Origin: Helopsaltes ochotensis | Lineage: Eukaryota; Chordata; Aves; Passeriformes; Locustellidae | DNA: 64,000 bases | Assembly: GCA_013400155.1 (NCBI GenBank) | Contig: VXBM01000213.1 | Coordinates: forward strand, 754,146 to 818,145 | Direction: 5' to 3' | In this document: piece by piece, positions 1-12,478 of the stretch | Layout of the letters: each line of letters starts with the position of its first letter | Position numbering within the stretch: the first letter of the stretch is position 1 | Made by a program: the position numbers and the translations under genes | Notes under the pieces: model-generated | What the model was told of the DNA's origin: nothing | Seen by the model: only the letters and a program-made list of their open reading frames with translations | Database searches by the model: none

Positions 1-250
1 TCTCTCTGTGCCTTTGTGTACCTTTTGTATCTCTTTGTACCTTTGCCCATCCTGTTCAGGATGCGGGCTGTCCTTCATTTTCTTCTCCTTAAATTTCTTC
101 TCCTTAATACACTGCATGTACCAGCACAGCGATGTTCTTTTCTTTTCTAGGTGCCATAAACACTGGGTTTTTTACATCCTTCTTTTGCTGCTTCAATATC
201 TAGACATTCAATATCATTTGATTGTCCAGAATAGCTTCTGTTGCAATTCT
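1..250. other. Pyrimidine-rich unclassified sequence
   Basis: The first ~110 bases are strongly biased to T and C, with repeated short words such as CTTTGTACC and TTCTCCTTAAA. No repeat family or coding signal is recognised. An 88-codon open frame here is low-complexity and has no recognisable motif. It may be the edge of an older repeat that continues outside the window. Confidence 0.4.
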
Positions 251-254
251 GGCT

Positions 255-995
255 GGGGAGACATGACAACATGAGGACCTGAGATTCAACAAGGCCAAGT
301 GACAGGTCCTGCACTTTGGCTACAACGATCCCATGCAACATTACAGGTTGGGACAAGAGTGACTGGAAAGAGGGCTGGTGAAAAAAGAGCTGAGGATGCT
401 GGTTGACAGCAGCTGAACATGAGTCAGCATGTGTGTGGTGAACGAGCAATTGCATCCTGGCCTGTATCAGCAACACTGTGCAGTGGTTGTCCCTCTGTAC
501 TTGGCACCAGTGACACCACAAATCCTGGGTCCAGTTCCAGGACCCTCACTGCATGAAAGACATCGAGGGGTTGGAGCAAGTCCAGAGAAGGGCAACAGAG
601 CTGGTGAATTATCTAGAGGGTAAGTCCTGTGAGGAGTAACCGAGGGATCTGGGGTTGTTTATCCAAGATGAAAGGAGGTTTAGGAGGGACGTTATTGTTC
701 TCTACAACTACCTAAAAGGAGACTGGGGACGGAGTTGGTCTCTTTTCCCAAGCAATAAGTGACAGTATATGGCATCCAGGGAAGGTCCAGGCTGGACAAA
801 TTTCTTCACAGAAAAAAGGTTTGTAAACAATAGAATGGGCTGACCAGGGAGGTGGTAGGTCACCACTCCTGGAGGTGTTCAGGAAACAACATGGCATTTA
901 GTGCTACAGGCTGGTTGGCCAGTTGGTGATCAGTCAAAGATTGGATGTGATGATCTGAGAGGTCTCTTCAACCTAAATGATATTGTGGTTCTGTG
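255..995 (+). mobile_element. CR1 LINE, 3' end fragment
   Basis: This is a 5'-truncated CR1 retrotransposon in sense orientation. It starts in the end of ORF2 with the familiar 'TTCAACAAGGCCAAGTGAC' stretch, passes 'CTGGCCTGTATCAGCAACAC' and 'GAGCAAGTCCAGAGAAGGGC', and continues into the 3' UTR. It ends at about 995 with a CR1-type tail ('GGTCTCTTCAACCTAAATGA' followed by a decayed ATTCTGTG octamer). Frames are broken throughout, so no reverse transcriptase can be made. It resembles the CR1 at 50.3 kb more than the one at 43.7 kb. CR1 inserts by target-primed reverse transcription and usually leaves 5'-truncated copies like this. Confidence 0.9.
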
Positions 996-3900
996 CCATT
1001 TCAGGACCAACTTTGAAGTTGCACTATGTGTTTCAGCTGAGGTTTGAAAACTGTACTGCAGGCAACAGAGTCCACCACTGTCTGAAGCCAAAGTCTTGTT
1101 CCTTTCGTTAGAGAAGGACCAGCAGAAGGTGGTGACCATTTAAGCAGTTTTAGTGTAGTATCACACAAAGAAGGAAAATTATACACAGAAAAACTATCCA
1201 GGATGATTGCTGATTTTTTAAAAGAAAAAGGATTTGCAGGTTCATTGGTTCCCTGAAAAGAATTTCAGTGATTGGCAGTCTAGGCTAAATGGACACTAAA
1301 AGGGACCTTTTTCTCTGACCCACAGATTTTTTCATGTTTTTACATGCCATGGAAATCAGGAGATTTATGAAAAGGACCTCACACTTGTTAACCTTTTGTT
1401 ACAGATATCCATTTATCATAGCATCCATTTTACTAAGCTGTTGAAAAATATATGATGTGTTCTAAAAAGAGCTGAAACTGAAAAATAATTTCTGAAGTAA
1501 GATGAACCAGTGTAATATGTGAATACATGTAATATGATCTCTTGTGACATACACCTTTGACCAAATACTATTAATAATTGTATACAGGATAATATGGCCT
1601 TAGTAGTAATAATTGGAAAATCACCTCTTCATTGAAAGATGAAAGCAAACAAAAAACCTAAATAATAATAGTTTACACAGTGATGTGTATTTTTTCTTCA
1701 ATTAAGTCTTTAATGAATTTCAGATGTGAGTACAGTCACAGCAGTTCCATCCCCCATGTCTTAAATCCACAGTGAAAGAGAGCATATGTAAAGAATACAA
1801 TTTAACAATCCTTTAATGCTATTTTGAACAAGCTGCAAGTGCAATTGTAGGAGTATTCTATTTTTCAAATGACCTGGTAGGACCTGCAGTTTGTATAACT
1901 CATTTTGTGATGGTATTATGTTCATGTTGTCCTCTTTTATCATTAATCTGCATAGTTATAATTAGAAGTTTGGCTTGATTAAGAAAAAACATTTACTCAA
2001 ATAAGAACCAAGCCCTCGAGGTTTTCTTTAAAAAAATCTTAATAATTTATGATTATTTTAAAGGATAGACAAATGACATTAAAATATATTTTAAAAGCTT
2101 TTTATAGAGACAATAGTTGTACATAGGTGTTCATATCTATTCTTTCAAAATTCTACCAACTTATTTTAATGTGTATAGTGACACATCATAGAGAGATAAA
2201 TTAGCAATTGCTACTTGACTGGGAAACACTTTGCATATTTTTGGTACCATAGAAACCACCTATTAAAAACTACCTATAAACATTAATAAGGGGTATTAAT
2301 GAAAAAAAATTAACTGTGGTAATTTTTAGCCCATTTCCACCCAGATGCAGTTGGAATTATAGTAACAGGGTTGAAAATGTTATGGAGTTATTGTCATGGA
2401 TAAGTTCATTGCCATGACTAATAACATCAGTGGGAAAGAATTGCAAGACCTACTTAAATTATGCACATACACAAAACAGTAATATGTGGAGAAAGTTGGA
2501 GAGAGTAAGTGTTAAATCGTAATCGTAAGGACGAGCAGCATCAGACTTGCCCTGGAGTTGTTGGAAAATATGTTGAAAAAAGTGCCTTGCTGTTTCTCAT
2601 TTACCAAATTGGTTTCTAAAATGTGCATAAATTAAAGTGTTTCATAGAGCTCCCTTTTTTATTACTCTTCATTATCCTGTAAAAACGGAAAGGAGTTAGT
2701 TATAGTTAACAATTTAAAAATACTATGCCATTCAGAATGAAACCTTGCATCTACATATAAAAAGAAAGATGCTTGTATATTTCCTTTACGGCAATTTTTT
2801 CCTGTATAGAATTAGGCAAAATATTTACGGCTTCTCAGCCCACTGCTAGCTAACTCATTTTAAAAATTAACCATATCCTTTAAGCTAAATGGCTAAGCCA
2901 GATAAATAACCGCAAACATGAAAAAATTTATGCACATCTTGCAACCCCTACTATTTACTTAGCAAATGGCATATTTAGAATCTTAAAATTGTTTTTAAAA
3001 TTGACAATTAATAATGGAAAACAAAAACTGTATGCTGGACAACTACTAGAGATTTTCATTTATAGTAAAATGTTTTATTGTGTGACATGGGAAACATAGG
3101 GATTGTGGTTAATGGGAGAGTAGAATTATGCAGCATCTTTCAAGCAAGGCACAATCTCACACCATCTCTGGTGAGGATTAGGTGTTTATAACAGGTCTAC
3201 TGGGGTCTTAAGGAAAGACGAAGAAAGGTCTTTTCCCCCTAAGTCATTCCTGTATTGACTTAGAACTGAACCAGAATTAAATATGAAAGAGAAAGTGTCT
3301 TTGAGAATAGTGGAATGGGTTTGAAACTTTTGAACTTCAAAACATTTTTGAATGGGCACATCTTACAGTCATTAAGCTGTAATACAGAAACAAAATTCTA
3401 TATAGTTCTGCACTACTAGATTGTGTATTTCATTAGTATTATAGGATACCAGTAGGTCAAAGGTAATACATTGAATTTTAAGACACTTTTTACTTTTCGT
3501 ATACTTCTTTATATTTGTTGATTTGGGAAAGGAAATCCTATTGCTTTTACTTTAAATCTGAAAAATATACAGACACTGAGCTGATAATTCCTGTGGAATT
3601 AATATGAAAAATCCTTCTTTTCTGTTTACAAAGAATGTAAACAAACAAACCAACCCATCTCCTCCCTTTTGTTCTCTTCTTCACTTTCATTACTAGCCTT
3701 TGACATACTGAAGTGACTTTCCATAACATTTTATTACTTCAGAGGCGAATCTTACCCTTCATTTTCACCTAGAAACACTTGCCAACCTAGAATTGTTGTT
3801 TAGGTGTTATTGAGATTATATGGCTCATCTCCTTGCCCCTTCCAGATCAACTACAGAGTTTCACAGAAAGTTCCTTCACAACAAGTCTTTGAAAGGAATA

Positions 3901-6325
3901 TTTGAGGCAGAATCCACTTGTTAATACTTCCCTCAAGCAGCTGCTAACACTATTGCAGTCTTTGAGTTTCAGTAGCATTTGTGGTGCAGGTTAGAATGAG
4001 GATTATTTTGACGTAGGGGCCATCAATTTTTTTGTGCTAAACTTAGACATTCATGGACCTGATCTCCTCTAATATTACTTTTTTATTGCTTTTGCATAAA
4101 ATTTTTACAGTCTAGCAAGCTCTTATAACAAAGTAATTTTAGATCTTCTTGGAAATGTAACGTATAGTTATGTTTCCAAGAAGCTAAATACGGAAGCCAG
4201 CGGTGACTATATGTTTTATATTGTCACAGAAAACAAAAAGAAGGTCAAAACACTGTGTGAGGAATCTCTGAAAAGGATATGTTCATGTCAGGATTTTAGT
4301 TAAGATCGGAGAAGTATTTTTGAGATCAATCTTGCATTTAGCACCCATTCTGTGATATTGTTGGTGTCATAGAGGCACGTGTTGGTGTCACAGAGCAGGC
4401 GCCCTATGCAGAAGTGATGAAGCTTCTTGAACAATTAAGCTGTGTTAGGTTAGGCTCCTGGCATGCCTATCTCAGGCACCCTGGCTACTTAAGAGTATCT
4501 GATTCATGGGACCATAGCAGTTTTAGAGTAATCATCTCTGAAACATGTGTTTTGTCAATATCAGGTCCACAGCCCCAGCTGTTTAGCTCTACCAATCTAC
4601 TCCTACTGTGTACCACTGCTTGCTAGTTGTAAAAGCAGTGAACTGTCATCCAGTGGTCGCTCTTGTCACAACAGAGAAATATGGAAGTCCGAGGAAGCTG
4701 CTGGCCATGTTGCTGTACAAAAGGATGAAGTAAATTTTTTGTTAAGTGCAGACATAGCCCCAGTACCGGGACTGCCCAAACCATGGGTCTGTGTTAGTTT
4801 TACTATAAAAGTCTAGGCACCATGATCACTGGTTAAAGTGTAACAGTTCTATCAGTGTTTGAATGCTGCTGTTAAAAAAAAAAAAATCTCTCTGGAATAA
4901 AGTAGATTAAATTCTAGATCCTTAATTTGTAAATACAGCCCTTGAAATACTGTGATAAACTTTTCATAAGCACAAAAGAATAAGGAAATTAATACTTTCA
5001 GGTCTGCGAGGCTGTTACTACATATAGTAAGTAAAGTATGTGTATTTGTTACAGCCCTCTAATTATGTACATTTATCAGATGACTGCCATACAAATTAGA
5101 AATTCAAAATGTCTTTGGGGTCATTAAGGTGCTGCTTTTCTCCGAGTATGATTCTTCCTACAAAGTCCTGTCTAGGTATTTATATAGTCCAGTTTTAAAT
5201 GACTTAAGAAAAAGTCTTCCAAATTTCACACCAGGACATTGCTTTGTAATTGAATGCATATCATTCTGAGATTGCTTTACAAGTGATTGGCACTCTTCAG
5301 AATATATTTATAACACAGCTCTGGTAAAACAAACAAGTGTACTCAAATTAGATCCTGAGGAAGCTAATTTTCTTTCCCAGTCACTCCAGTACATTGTAAT
5401 TCTCCTCACTATTGACACGGTGTTGTCATGCTCAGGAATATATATCTTAAAACCTTATAATTCACCTGTAACCTGTGTTTTATTCCTTTCAGCCTCCTAA
5501 CTGCCTCCATCTAAAATCTTTATATCCAATGTGTATGTGCTTCGACTCCAGACTCAACTGCATGAGATATCGACAGAGCATCCCAACTGGTGAAGATATG
5601 GAAAGAGACATGATTTTGCATTAAAGAAGAATTTTTTTTTCTGTCCAACTTGTAGTCAATATGCAGCATAATTTGTGTTGCTGAGATGAGCCAAGAAACT
5701 ATTAGATGTTGTCTTACCACACAGAAGAATGCAGCAGAATTTTATTTACATTTGCAAGTTCTGCAAGAAGCAAGGATCAGGAAGAGGCATTTGAAATCTT
5801 CAGGCATTAAAATATCTTGAGGGATTTTATGGAGGTGGGTATCAAATAAATGCCTCTCTAGGATAAAAAAAACACATGCGGTGGTTATGACAATGGGATC
5901 TTGCTCCTTGGTTCAGCTTTCATGTTTCAAGAGTTCCAGTTTGCATATAAGAAGTAATGACATGTTCCTACTGTAAGCATGAATGAATTCTTCTTAATGA
6001 TCTAGAAGCAGAAAACATTCTGTGTCTTTTTCAGAATTTTCCTACATCCTGCTAATATAGCTACTGAGCCATACACAGCAAGAGAGCACATCAGTTTTGC
6101 TGCTCCTGCAGCTTGGTGTGTGTGCTGGAGCCAAAGGGAGCGGTTTGCAGAGCTCAGAATGTCACAGTTGAACAGGCTAAAAGTAGTGCTGTAGGAAGCC
6201 TTAGGAAAAACAAATATATTTTGTCAAAATATCTTACAAAGTGACTGGATAATTAAAATGACAGAATTCCAAAGCAGCTTCACAGTCTTTGCTGATGCAT
6301 CAGTTGTAGGTTGACCTTGATGGGT
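996..6325. other. Unique AT-rich noncoding stretch
   Basis: I recognise no gene or repeat family here. The stretch is AT-rich, with many homopolymer A and T runs (for example A12 near 4874-4885) and only short open frames (at most 89 codons). Two short direct copies of 'GTTGGTGTCA' occur near 4360-4390. About 2220-2460 is a low-repeat patch that could be conserved noncoding DNA, but nothing in a single sequence proves it. Confidence 0.5.
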
Positions 6326-7422
6326 TGTGCTGGGTTTGCCTGGACAGGTTTTCGAAGTGTGGGGACCGCAGAGGTGTCTTGTGTGAGAAGCTGCCAGAAG
6401 CTACCTTTCCTTCATGCCTAGCAGAGCCAATTCCAGCCAGATCCAGGATAGATCCTCCTCTGGCCAAGGCTGAGCCAACCAGGATGATAATAATGTCTCT
6501 GTGATAAATATATTTAAGAAGGAAAAAAAGTTATTGCACAGATGTAATTGCGGCCTGAAAAAAACAGGATGAGAATATGTGAGAGGAACAACTCTGCAGA
6601 CACCAAGGTCAGAGCAGAAGGAGGGGCAGGAGGTGCTCCAGGTGCCAGAGCTGAGATTCCTCTGCAGCCCATGGTGCAGCCCATGGTGAGGCAGCTGTGC
6701 CTCTGCAGCCCATGGAGGGCCAGGGTGATGTGGAGATCCACCTGTAACCCTCCAGGGAGACTCGTGCTGGAGCAGATGAATGATTGAGAGGAAGCTGTGA
6801 ACCATGGCAAACCCATGCTGGAGCAGACTACTGGCGGGGACATGCACACCTATGGACAGGGAAGCCCATGCTGGAGCAGGTTTCTTGGCAGAACTTCGTG
6901 ACCCGGTCATGAACCCACTCTGGCCAGGCTGTGCCTGTAGGATTTCATCCCATGGAAGAGTGACCCAAGTTCTTAGAGAACTGTTGCCTGTGGGATAGAC
7001 TCATGACTGAGGAGTTTGTGCAGAATGGTCTCCCATGGGAGGGATCCCACAGTGGAGCAGGGGAAGTATTCCTCTCCCAGAAACATGGGAGGAACAGTGT
7101 GTGATGAACTGACTGTAACCCCCTTTCTCTGTCTACCTTAACCATTTGGAGGGCAGAGCTGGGAAGGATGGGGGAAAAGTGTTTTTAAGATCTGCTTTTA
7201 CTTCTCATTGTCCTGCTCTAATTTTGTTTGCAATAAATTCGGTTAATGTCCCAGAATTGAATCCGTTTTGCCTGTGACAGTATTTGGTGTGTGATCTCTC
7301 CTGGTCTTTATCTCAACTCACAAATGTTTCACTGTATTTTCTCTCCCTTGTCCAGTTGTAAAGGGGAGTGATAGAGAGGCTTTTGTGGGTGCCTGGCATT
7401 CAGCCAGCACCAACCCACTACA
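6326..7422 (+). mobile_element. Solo LTR, long avian ERV family ('type A')
   Basis: This is a near-full-length LTR of about 1.1 kb. It starts TGTGCTGGGTTTGCC and ends ...CCAACCCACTACA, fitting the TG...CA rule. The U3 holds several copies of a 'CCCATGCTGGAGCAG' module. The poly(A) signal AATAAA is at 7232-7237 and is followed by a U5 with 'CTGTGACAG' and 'CTTTATCTCAACTCA'. No gag, pol or env lies next to it, so it is a solo LTR left by LTR-LTR recombination. Related copies lie at 8.3, 25.6, 59.2 and 61.3 kb. From memory it resembles passerine/neoavian ERVL-type LTRs; the exact family needs a RepeatMasker search. No clear target-site duplication was found. A 169-codon antisense frame (6401-6910) is a by-product of its GC content. 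Confidence 0.8.
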
Positions 7423-7990
7423 CAGCTGCCCAGCAAACCACTCTCTCACTCCCCCTTCTCAGCTTGACAGGGGAGAGAAAATAACATGGAAAGCAGCTCA
7501 TAGGTTGAGACAAGGCATTTTACTAAAGCGAAAGTGAAAGGTTGAACTTGCACATCCAGAGGAAAAAAATCCCAAACTTTTATTCTCTACTTCCCATCAG
7601 CAGGCCATGTTTAGCCACTTCCTGGGAAGCAGGGCTTCAGCACATGTAGCAGTTGCTCCAGAAGGCAAACATCATAAATACTTAATACCTCCCTTTCTTC
7701 CTCCTTCTCTTAGCTTTTATATCCATGCTGATGTCCTGTGGTATGAAATATCCCTTTAGTCAATTTGGGTCAGCTCTGTAAGTTGTGTCCCTTCCCAACA
7801 TCTTGCCTGTTCCCAGCTCACTGATGAAGGGGAGGAATGTTGGACAGTGCTGATGCTGAGGGAGCACTTCTCAGCAGTGGCCAAAACACTGGTGCGTTAT
7901 CAACACCCTTCTAGCCACCAATGCAGAGCACAGCACTGTGAGGGCTGCTGTGAAGAAAATGAACTCCTCCTCAGCCAGACCCATCCAACA
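7423..7990 (-). mobile_element. LTR, second avian ERV family ('type B'), antisense
   Basis: This reads as the reverse complement of a common avian LTR. From left to right on the + strand it shows the U5 side ('CACTCTCTCACTCCCCCTTC', then 'AGGTTGAGACAAGG'), the promoter side ('AGCTTTTATATCCATGCTGA', 'GAAATATCCCTTTAGTCAAT'), and the U3 end ('GTGCGTTATCAACACCC ... ATCCAACA'). It abuts the 3' end of the type A LTR without unique DNA between them, and its U5 terminus is missing or fused at the junction. The same family occurs, better preserved, at 52238-52732, also on the minus strand. No internal retroviral sequence is present. Confidence 0.75.
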
Positions 7991-8269
7991 TCTCTGTCTT
8001 GTGCTGCAGAAACATCTGGTGAGGAGTGTGTGACCACTGCCTGCATGTAAATGCTGAGTGTAAAAGCAAAGCCTACTGTTGTCAGACACAGAAGAGCTGG
8101 GAAGGAAGGCCCTTCTCTCCATTAGGACCTCAGAAATCCTGGAACAAAACCTAGGTATTTCAGCTGGGCTTGATTCTGCAGTTGTAGAGGGTACAGGTGT
8201 CTGTGAAGTGTAGACCATTGTAGAGTGGGTGTCTGTGAAGAGAAGCCAGGGCTTCCCTGTGCTGGACAG
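7991..8269. other. Unclassified spacer between two LTRs
   Basis: About 280 bases separate the antisense LTR from the next sense LTR. They are less AT-rich than the unique sequence around them, and I do not recognise them. They may be a decayed 5' part of the downstream LTR (a 'TGTGCTGCAG' motif sits at 8000-8009) or ERV internal sequence. A repeated word, GTGTCTGTGAAG, occurs twice at about 8190-8240. Confidence 0.35.
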
Positions 8270-8703
8270 AACTTCCAGCCAGCTCCCACTGCTGAGCTGA
8301 GCCCACCGCTGATGTGGGTGCACCTTGGGGGAAAGATGTTTAGGGGAGATGAAAACTTCAGAGGGAGGAGGAAGGAACAGAAAAAGTAAGAAACAAACAG
8401 CAGAGCAAATGCCAAAGTGAGAGAAGGAGAAGGAGGAGGTGGAGGTGAGGGAAAGATGTTATCGTTTTTGTCTGTGTTTCTCACTATCCTACCTTTTGTA
8501 ATGGGCAAGAAATTAAATTAGTTTTCTCCAAGCTGAGTCTAGTTTGCCTGTGATGGCTATACGTGACTAATCTCCTTGTCCTTATCTCAACCCATGAGTT
8601 TTCCACGTGACTTCCTCCCCACTCTCCTGCTGGGGAGGGGAGTGATTGACGGAGAAGCTGGTGGAGGTCTGCAGGCATCCAAGGTCAAACCACAACCCAC
8701 CAC
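8270..8703 (+). mobile_element. Truncated type A LTR (variant subfamily)
   Basis: The U5 half matches the type A LTR: 'GAGTCTAGTTTGCCTGTGA', 'CTTATCTCAACCCATGAG', and the terminal '...AAACCACAACCCACC'. The usual AATAAA is replaced by ATTAAA (8512-8517). The left half differs from the main type A copies. It shares 'GTGCACCTTGGGGGAAA', 'GAGGGAGGAGGA-AGAACA' and 'AAACAGCAGAG' with the fragment at 61.3 kb, which defines a variant subfamily. The repeated 'CTGGAGCAG' modules of the long copies are missing, so it is internally shortened. Confidence 0.65.
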
Positions 8704-11700
8704 CCACTGTAGGTATTCACATGTGAGCTTGGCAACTCTTGGCTGGTGTATCTGGGAGTTCAGGTCCAAGACTATTCCTGGGTGTGAGTGAGCATGAAGT
8801 GTTACAGGAAGAATAAACTGGCTTCCCTGGAAAGCATACAAGCTAAATGCTGTATGCAGTCAAGGTCACTGAGGAAGTGGAGTCTAGATGGGGGCAAGAG
8901 CAAAGGTTTACTGTAACATTATGTGTGTACATGTTATGGCACTTCAGGATTCTTTTTTAATTCATTTAAACATAAAAACTAAATCTTCTGAAAGCAAAGA
9001 ATAGAAATTCTTCAGCGAAATGAAATCTCATGCTACCTGCTGTTATACACTAATTGCTCACAATCAATGAACTCTTATCTTTTTCGTTTCAAAATTATTA
9101 ACACTACTTTGGTTATTAGTGTAATTTGGTGTTATCCTTTTTTCTTTCCAAATTAAAATGCACTGTGATATGCTCTAAAATGAATAAGAAGTTTAATTAT
9201 TTTTCCAAGGTAAAACATTCAATTTAAGTTTATATTCAATACTCCTGTGGAATACATCAGTATTATCATAAAAAGGCAATTTTTAAGACTGTGTGAGTAA
9301 AATAATTGAAAAGTGTGTGGGGTGTGTACGGTTAAAATGCTCAGCTGACTGTAAATTGATACAATAATTCATCAATATCTCATGTCTATATTCTTTCTTT
9401 TAATGAGCATTCCCTGTAACTCCACATTCCTTTTTCTAAACCATTCCTTGTTTCTCTCTGATCCTTCAGACATTTACTTAGACATCTGGTCTCTGAATCT
9501 TATTTAGTGAATCATTGATTGCCTTTTAAATAACAGACAAGGATCCCATACTTAATAGTTTAGTCTCTACCTACTTTTACTTCTTTTTTTAATTTTTACT
9601 TTGGCTTATCACAAGAATCACAAGTATCTAGTTATCTATTAGCTTCCTTCAAATTCCTTCTGAATAAACAATTTTAATCTTCATAATTTTTTGGCTGAGA
9701 TTAGCCAACTGCTAAACCAGTCTTTTCAAGAAATTTTATTGAATCATTAGAGATAATGCTGTTTCTTATCTTCTTGATATGAGCTTTGGTATGATCTTCT
9801 GGGCTATTTTGAATGTGACTACTGAATTTTCATAAAACATAAATGGTATGATTTTGTTGGACAAGTATTCTGAATGCTTGATTTGGTTAGAATGATCAAA
9901 TTTAAATCTAATCTTACATGTTTGTGTATTTTTTAAAAAATTACAGGACTTAATTTCCAATTTTGAATTTTCGTTTTATGTTGATTTTTATCATTATTAT
10001 TATTATTTAAAAATTTAATGGTGATTTTCAGATTTTCCAATCTGCACTACCCCACAATGCTTCCTACAGTAAAATATCTTTATTTGCTCATTTCAGTCTT
10101 GGCTAGTTTATGGCAGAGAACAACCAGTCTGTATGGAAGTCAAACATCATTACACTCAATTCTAATTAGTCTGTTCTTCCATTTTCACAGGAATGTACCT
10201 CATTCATTTTCATTGTTTGACTGCATCTCACTTTCCTATTTGGTCTTTCAGGATAAAGTCTTTCTCGGTATAAGATTAAAGGACTTTTCTTGACCTCTAT
10301 ATTACTTCCAGAACAGCTTTCTGATATTTTAATCTGAACCTTCTTGGGTTTGCTTATATATACATCCAGTTGGCCACCTCTGGATCCTTGTCAAAGCATT
10401 GAACTTCCTATAACAGTAATTGCAACTCCCTCTATTTACCATTTTTTTGACATTTGCATTCTCTAAAATCTAAGCCAGTAAAGCACTTAAGAGCCAAGGG
10501 GTAAAATATCTCACCACCATTGTGACGCTGTACAAAATCTTATGGTTATGCAGTTTCAATTATGCATTTAGGCAGTTCACTGAATTTTTCCTTCAGTACT
10601 CCCTGTAGCTATAAATTGTCTCAAAGGAGCTGGAAGGGAATCAGAAAAACTTTATTCCATAGAATTAATGGTCATGTTTGTTCAAAAGCCCATAAGTTGG
10701 AAACATCATGAACCTGAAGGTCTCTCTGCCTTATGTCTGGGCCAGCATCACTATTTCAATATGCATCTCAAAATTCTGTTCCTTACCCTTCGAATCATTG
10801 CTCTCTGACAACAATACCAAGGTGAGACTAATGTGAAGAGAACAGGCTATTTAAAATTTCTTGTAAGCTTCAGCTTCCTTTTATTGAAATATCCTTATTT
10901 CTTTAACGTAAATAATTTTTATCAGAAGGGAACTAAACCAGGACAGTTTTTGCCAAATGATATTTCTTTGACCCGATAACAATTTTTTTTTTTTTTTTTT
11001 GCAAGTGAAAGACACAGAAGATATTTTAGGAAATGCTGAAAAAATGAAGGCATGGCTAGATATGTGTAAAGTATTGATGAAGTTAAAAATTGTACTGACT
11101 AGGTCATTAACCATAATGAGTGTGTTTAGAAAACTAGAGGAGTGTACATTTTCTGCATTCCAGCTGTTTCTCAGTGAGGATGAAGAAAAATGAAACTTCA
11201 TCTGGGAAATTCTGTTTCTTTTTTCCTGAGATATCTTAAAAGCACATCTGCTACAAAGTTTAAAAGGATATTATGTCAGAATTGCCAGGAGAAAGATTTG
11301 ATTGTTCTTTTAATTTTACAGTGACTGCAGGTAAAGTTAGATTCTTCAACCTAGCTGTAAATGTGTTTTGAGAGAGAATTATGTGTTCTGTTCCATTTGT
11401 TCAGAAGTTCTTCAGAGACTTACTGTTACAAAAGCAACCTAGAATCACAAGTACAGTGAGAGATAGGCAAGACATCATCCTTTCCATGACTGCTATAAAA
11501 AAGATCCATAATCAGAGATCTTGCTGTCCTAAGGCTAGTCTGAAAGATCATCCACAGGATAATACTTGCCTATATGTACACAGGAGCTGGAAGTAGAGAT
11601 GGAAAATGGAAGTATGGCTGGGATAGCAGGGAGGGATATACTATGATGCTCTGAACATGCTGAAGTGGAACTGAAAGATAAAAATTTAGATGGAGTTACA

Positions 11701-11829
11701 AATGGAGATAGGAAGGAAAATAAGTTATAAAAGAAAATACAAAAGGCTCTTAAAGTTACATCAGAAAAAAAAAAAAAAAAAGGAGAACCAAAGAACAATT
11801 TTGGCATATTGGATGGAGTAGTTTTTCAC
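8704..11829. other. Unique AT-rich noncoding stretch
   Basis: No recognisable gene or transposon is present. A T-run of about 19 bases ends near 11000, and an A-run of about 17 bases lies at 11765-11781. Either could be the tail of a very old retrocopy, but no body could be identified. Open frames do not exceed 106 codons and show no known motif. Confidence 0.5.
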
Positions 11830-12385
11830 TAATGAAGGACACAGAAGAGTATGAAGTCCTTGCTACCTTCTTCTACCCTCAGTTTCTGGGACATTATGAA
11901 GCAAATTCTCTCAGAAGCCAGTTAAAGACATATGAAGGCCAAGAAGCTCATTTGGAACAATTAGCATTGGTCTAATGAGGGCACACTCCTGTACCCATGA
12001 TTGTGCCCTCTCTGAGTAGATGGCTGGCACAAGGGAGACTATTGAATGATACTTGCTTTAGTAGTGTCTAGGCCTTGACAATGTTGCCCATGGCATCATT
12101 GTATCCAAACCGGGGACATACATACTAGATGAGTAAATTATAAATAGGAAAAATATGCTGTGTCATTAAGGTTAATGGTTTGAAACCTAACTGGCAACCA
12201 ATTGTGAATGGTGTTTCTTGGGTAATACTGAAGTTGATGCTACTTAACATCTTAATCCAGTCTGCCTAGGGGACAGAACATTTCATTATGAGGTTGATGT
12301 GAGACTTTGGAATGGGAGGACTGCATGACACACTGGATGGCAGGGTTTCCTTTCACAGAAACCTTGCCATGCTAGAGATAGAGTC

Positions 12386-12411
12386 CAACAGAAACGACTG
12401 AGTTTCTGTTG
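12386..12411. repeat. Perfect 10-bp inverted repeat (hairpin)
   Basis: The arms CAACAGAAAC (12386-12395) and GTTTCTGTTG (12402-12411) are perfect reverse complements around a 6-base loop. The hairpin lies directly upstream of the purine-rich tandem repeat, inside the old CR1. Confidence 0.8.
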
Positions 12412-12415
12412 AAAA

Positions 12416-12478
12416 ACAAAAAAGAGAAAGAGAAAGACAGAAAAAAGAGAAAGACAGAAAAAGGAGAAAGACAAAAAG
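12416..12478 (+). repeat. Purine-rich minisatellite, unit about 17 bp
   Basis: Three imperfect copies of an A/G unit of the form AAAAAGAGAAAGACAG lie in tandem within the CR1 at 11.8-13.2 kb. The complementary strand is pure pyrimidine apart from a few bases. It probably arose by local slippage after the CR1 inserted. Confidence 0.7.

Noticed and set aside
6401..6910. 169-codon minus-strand open frame
   Set aside because: It is antisense to a solo LTR, overlaps another open frame in a second phase, and has no known motif. LTR GC content and lack of stops explain it.
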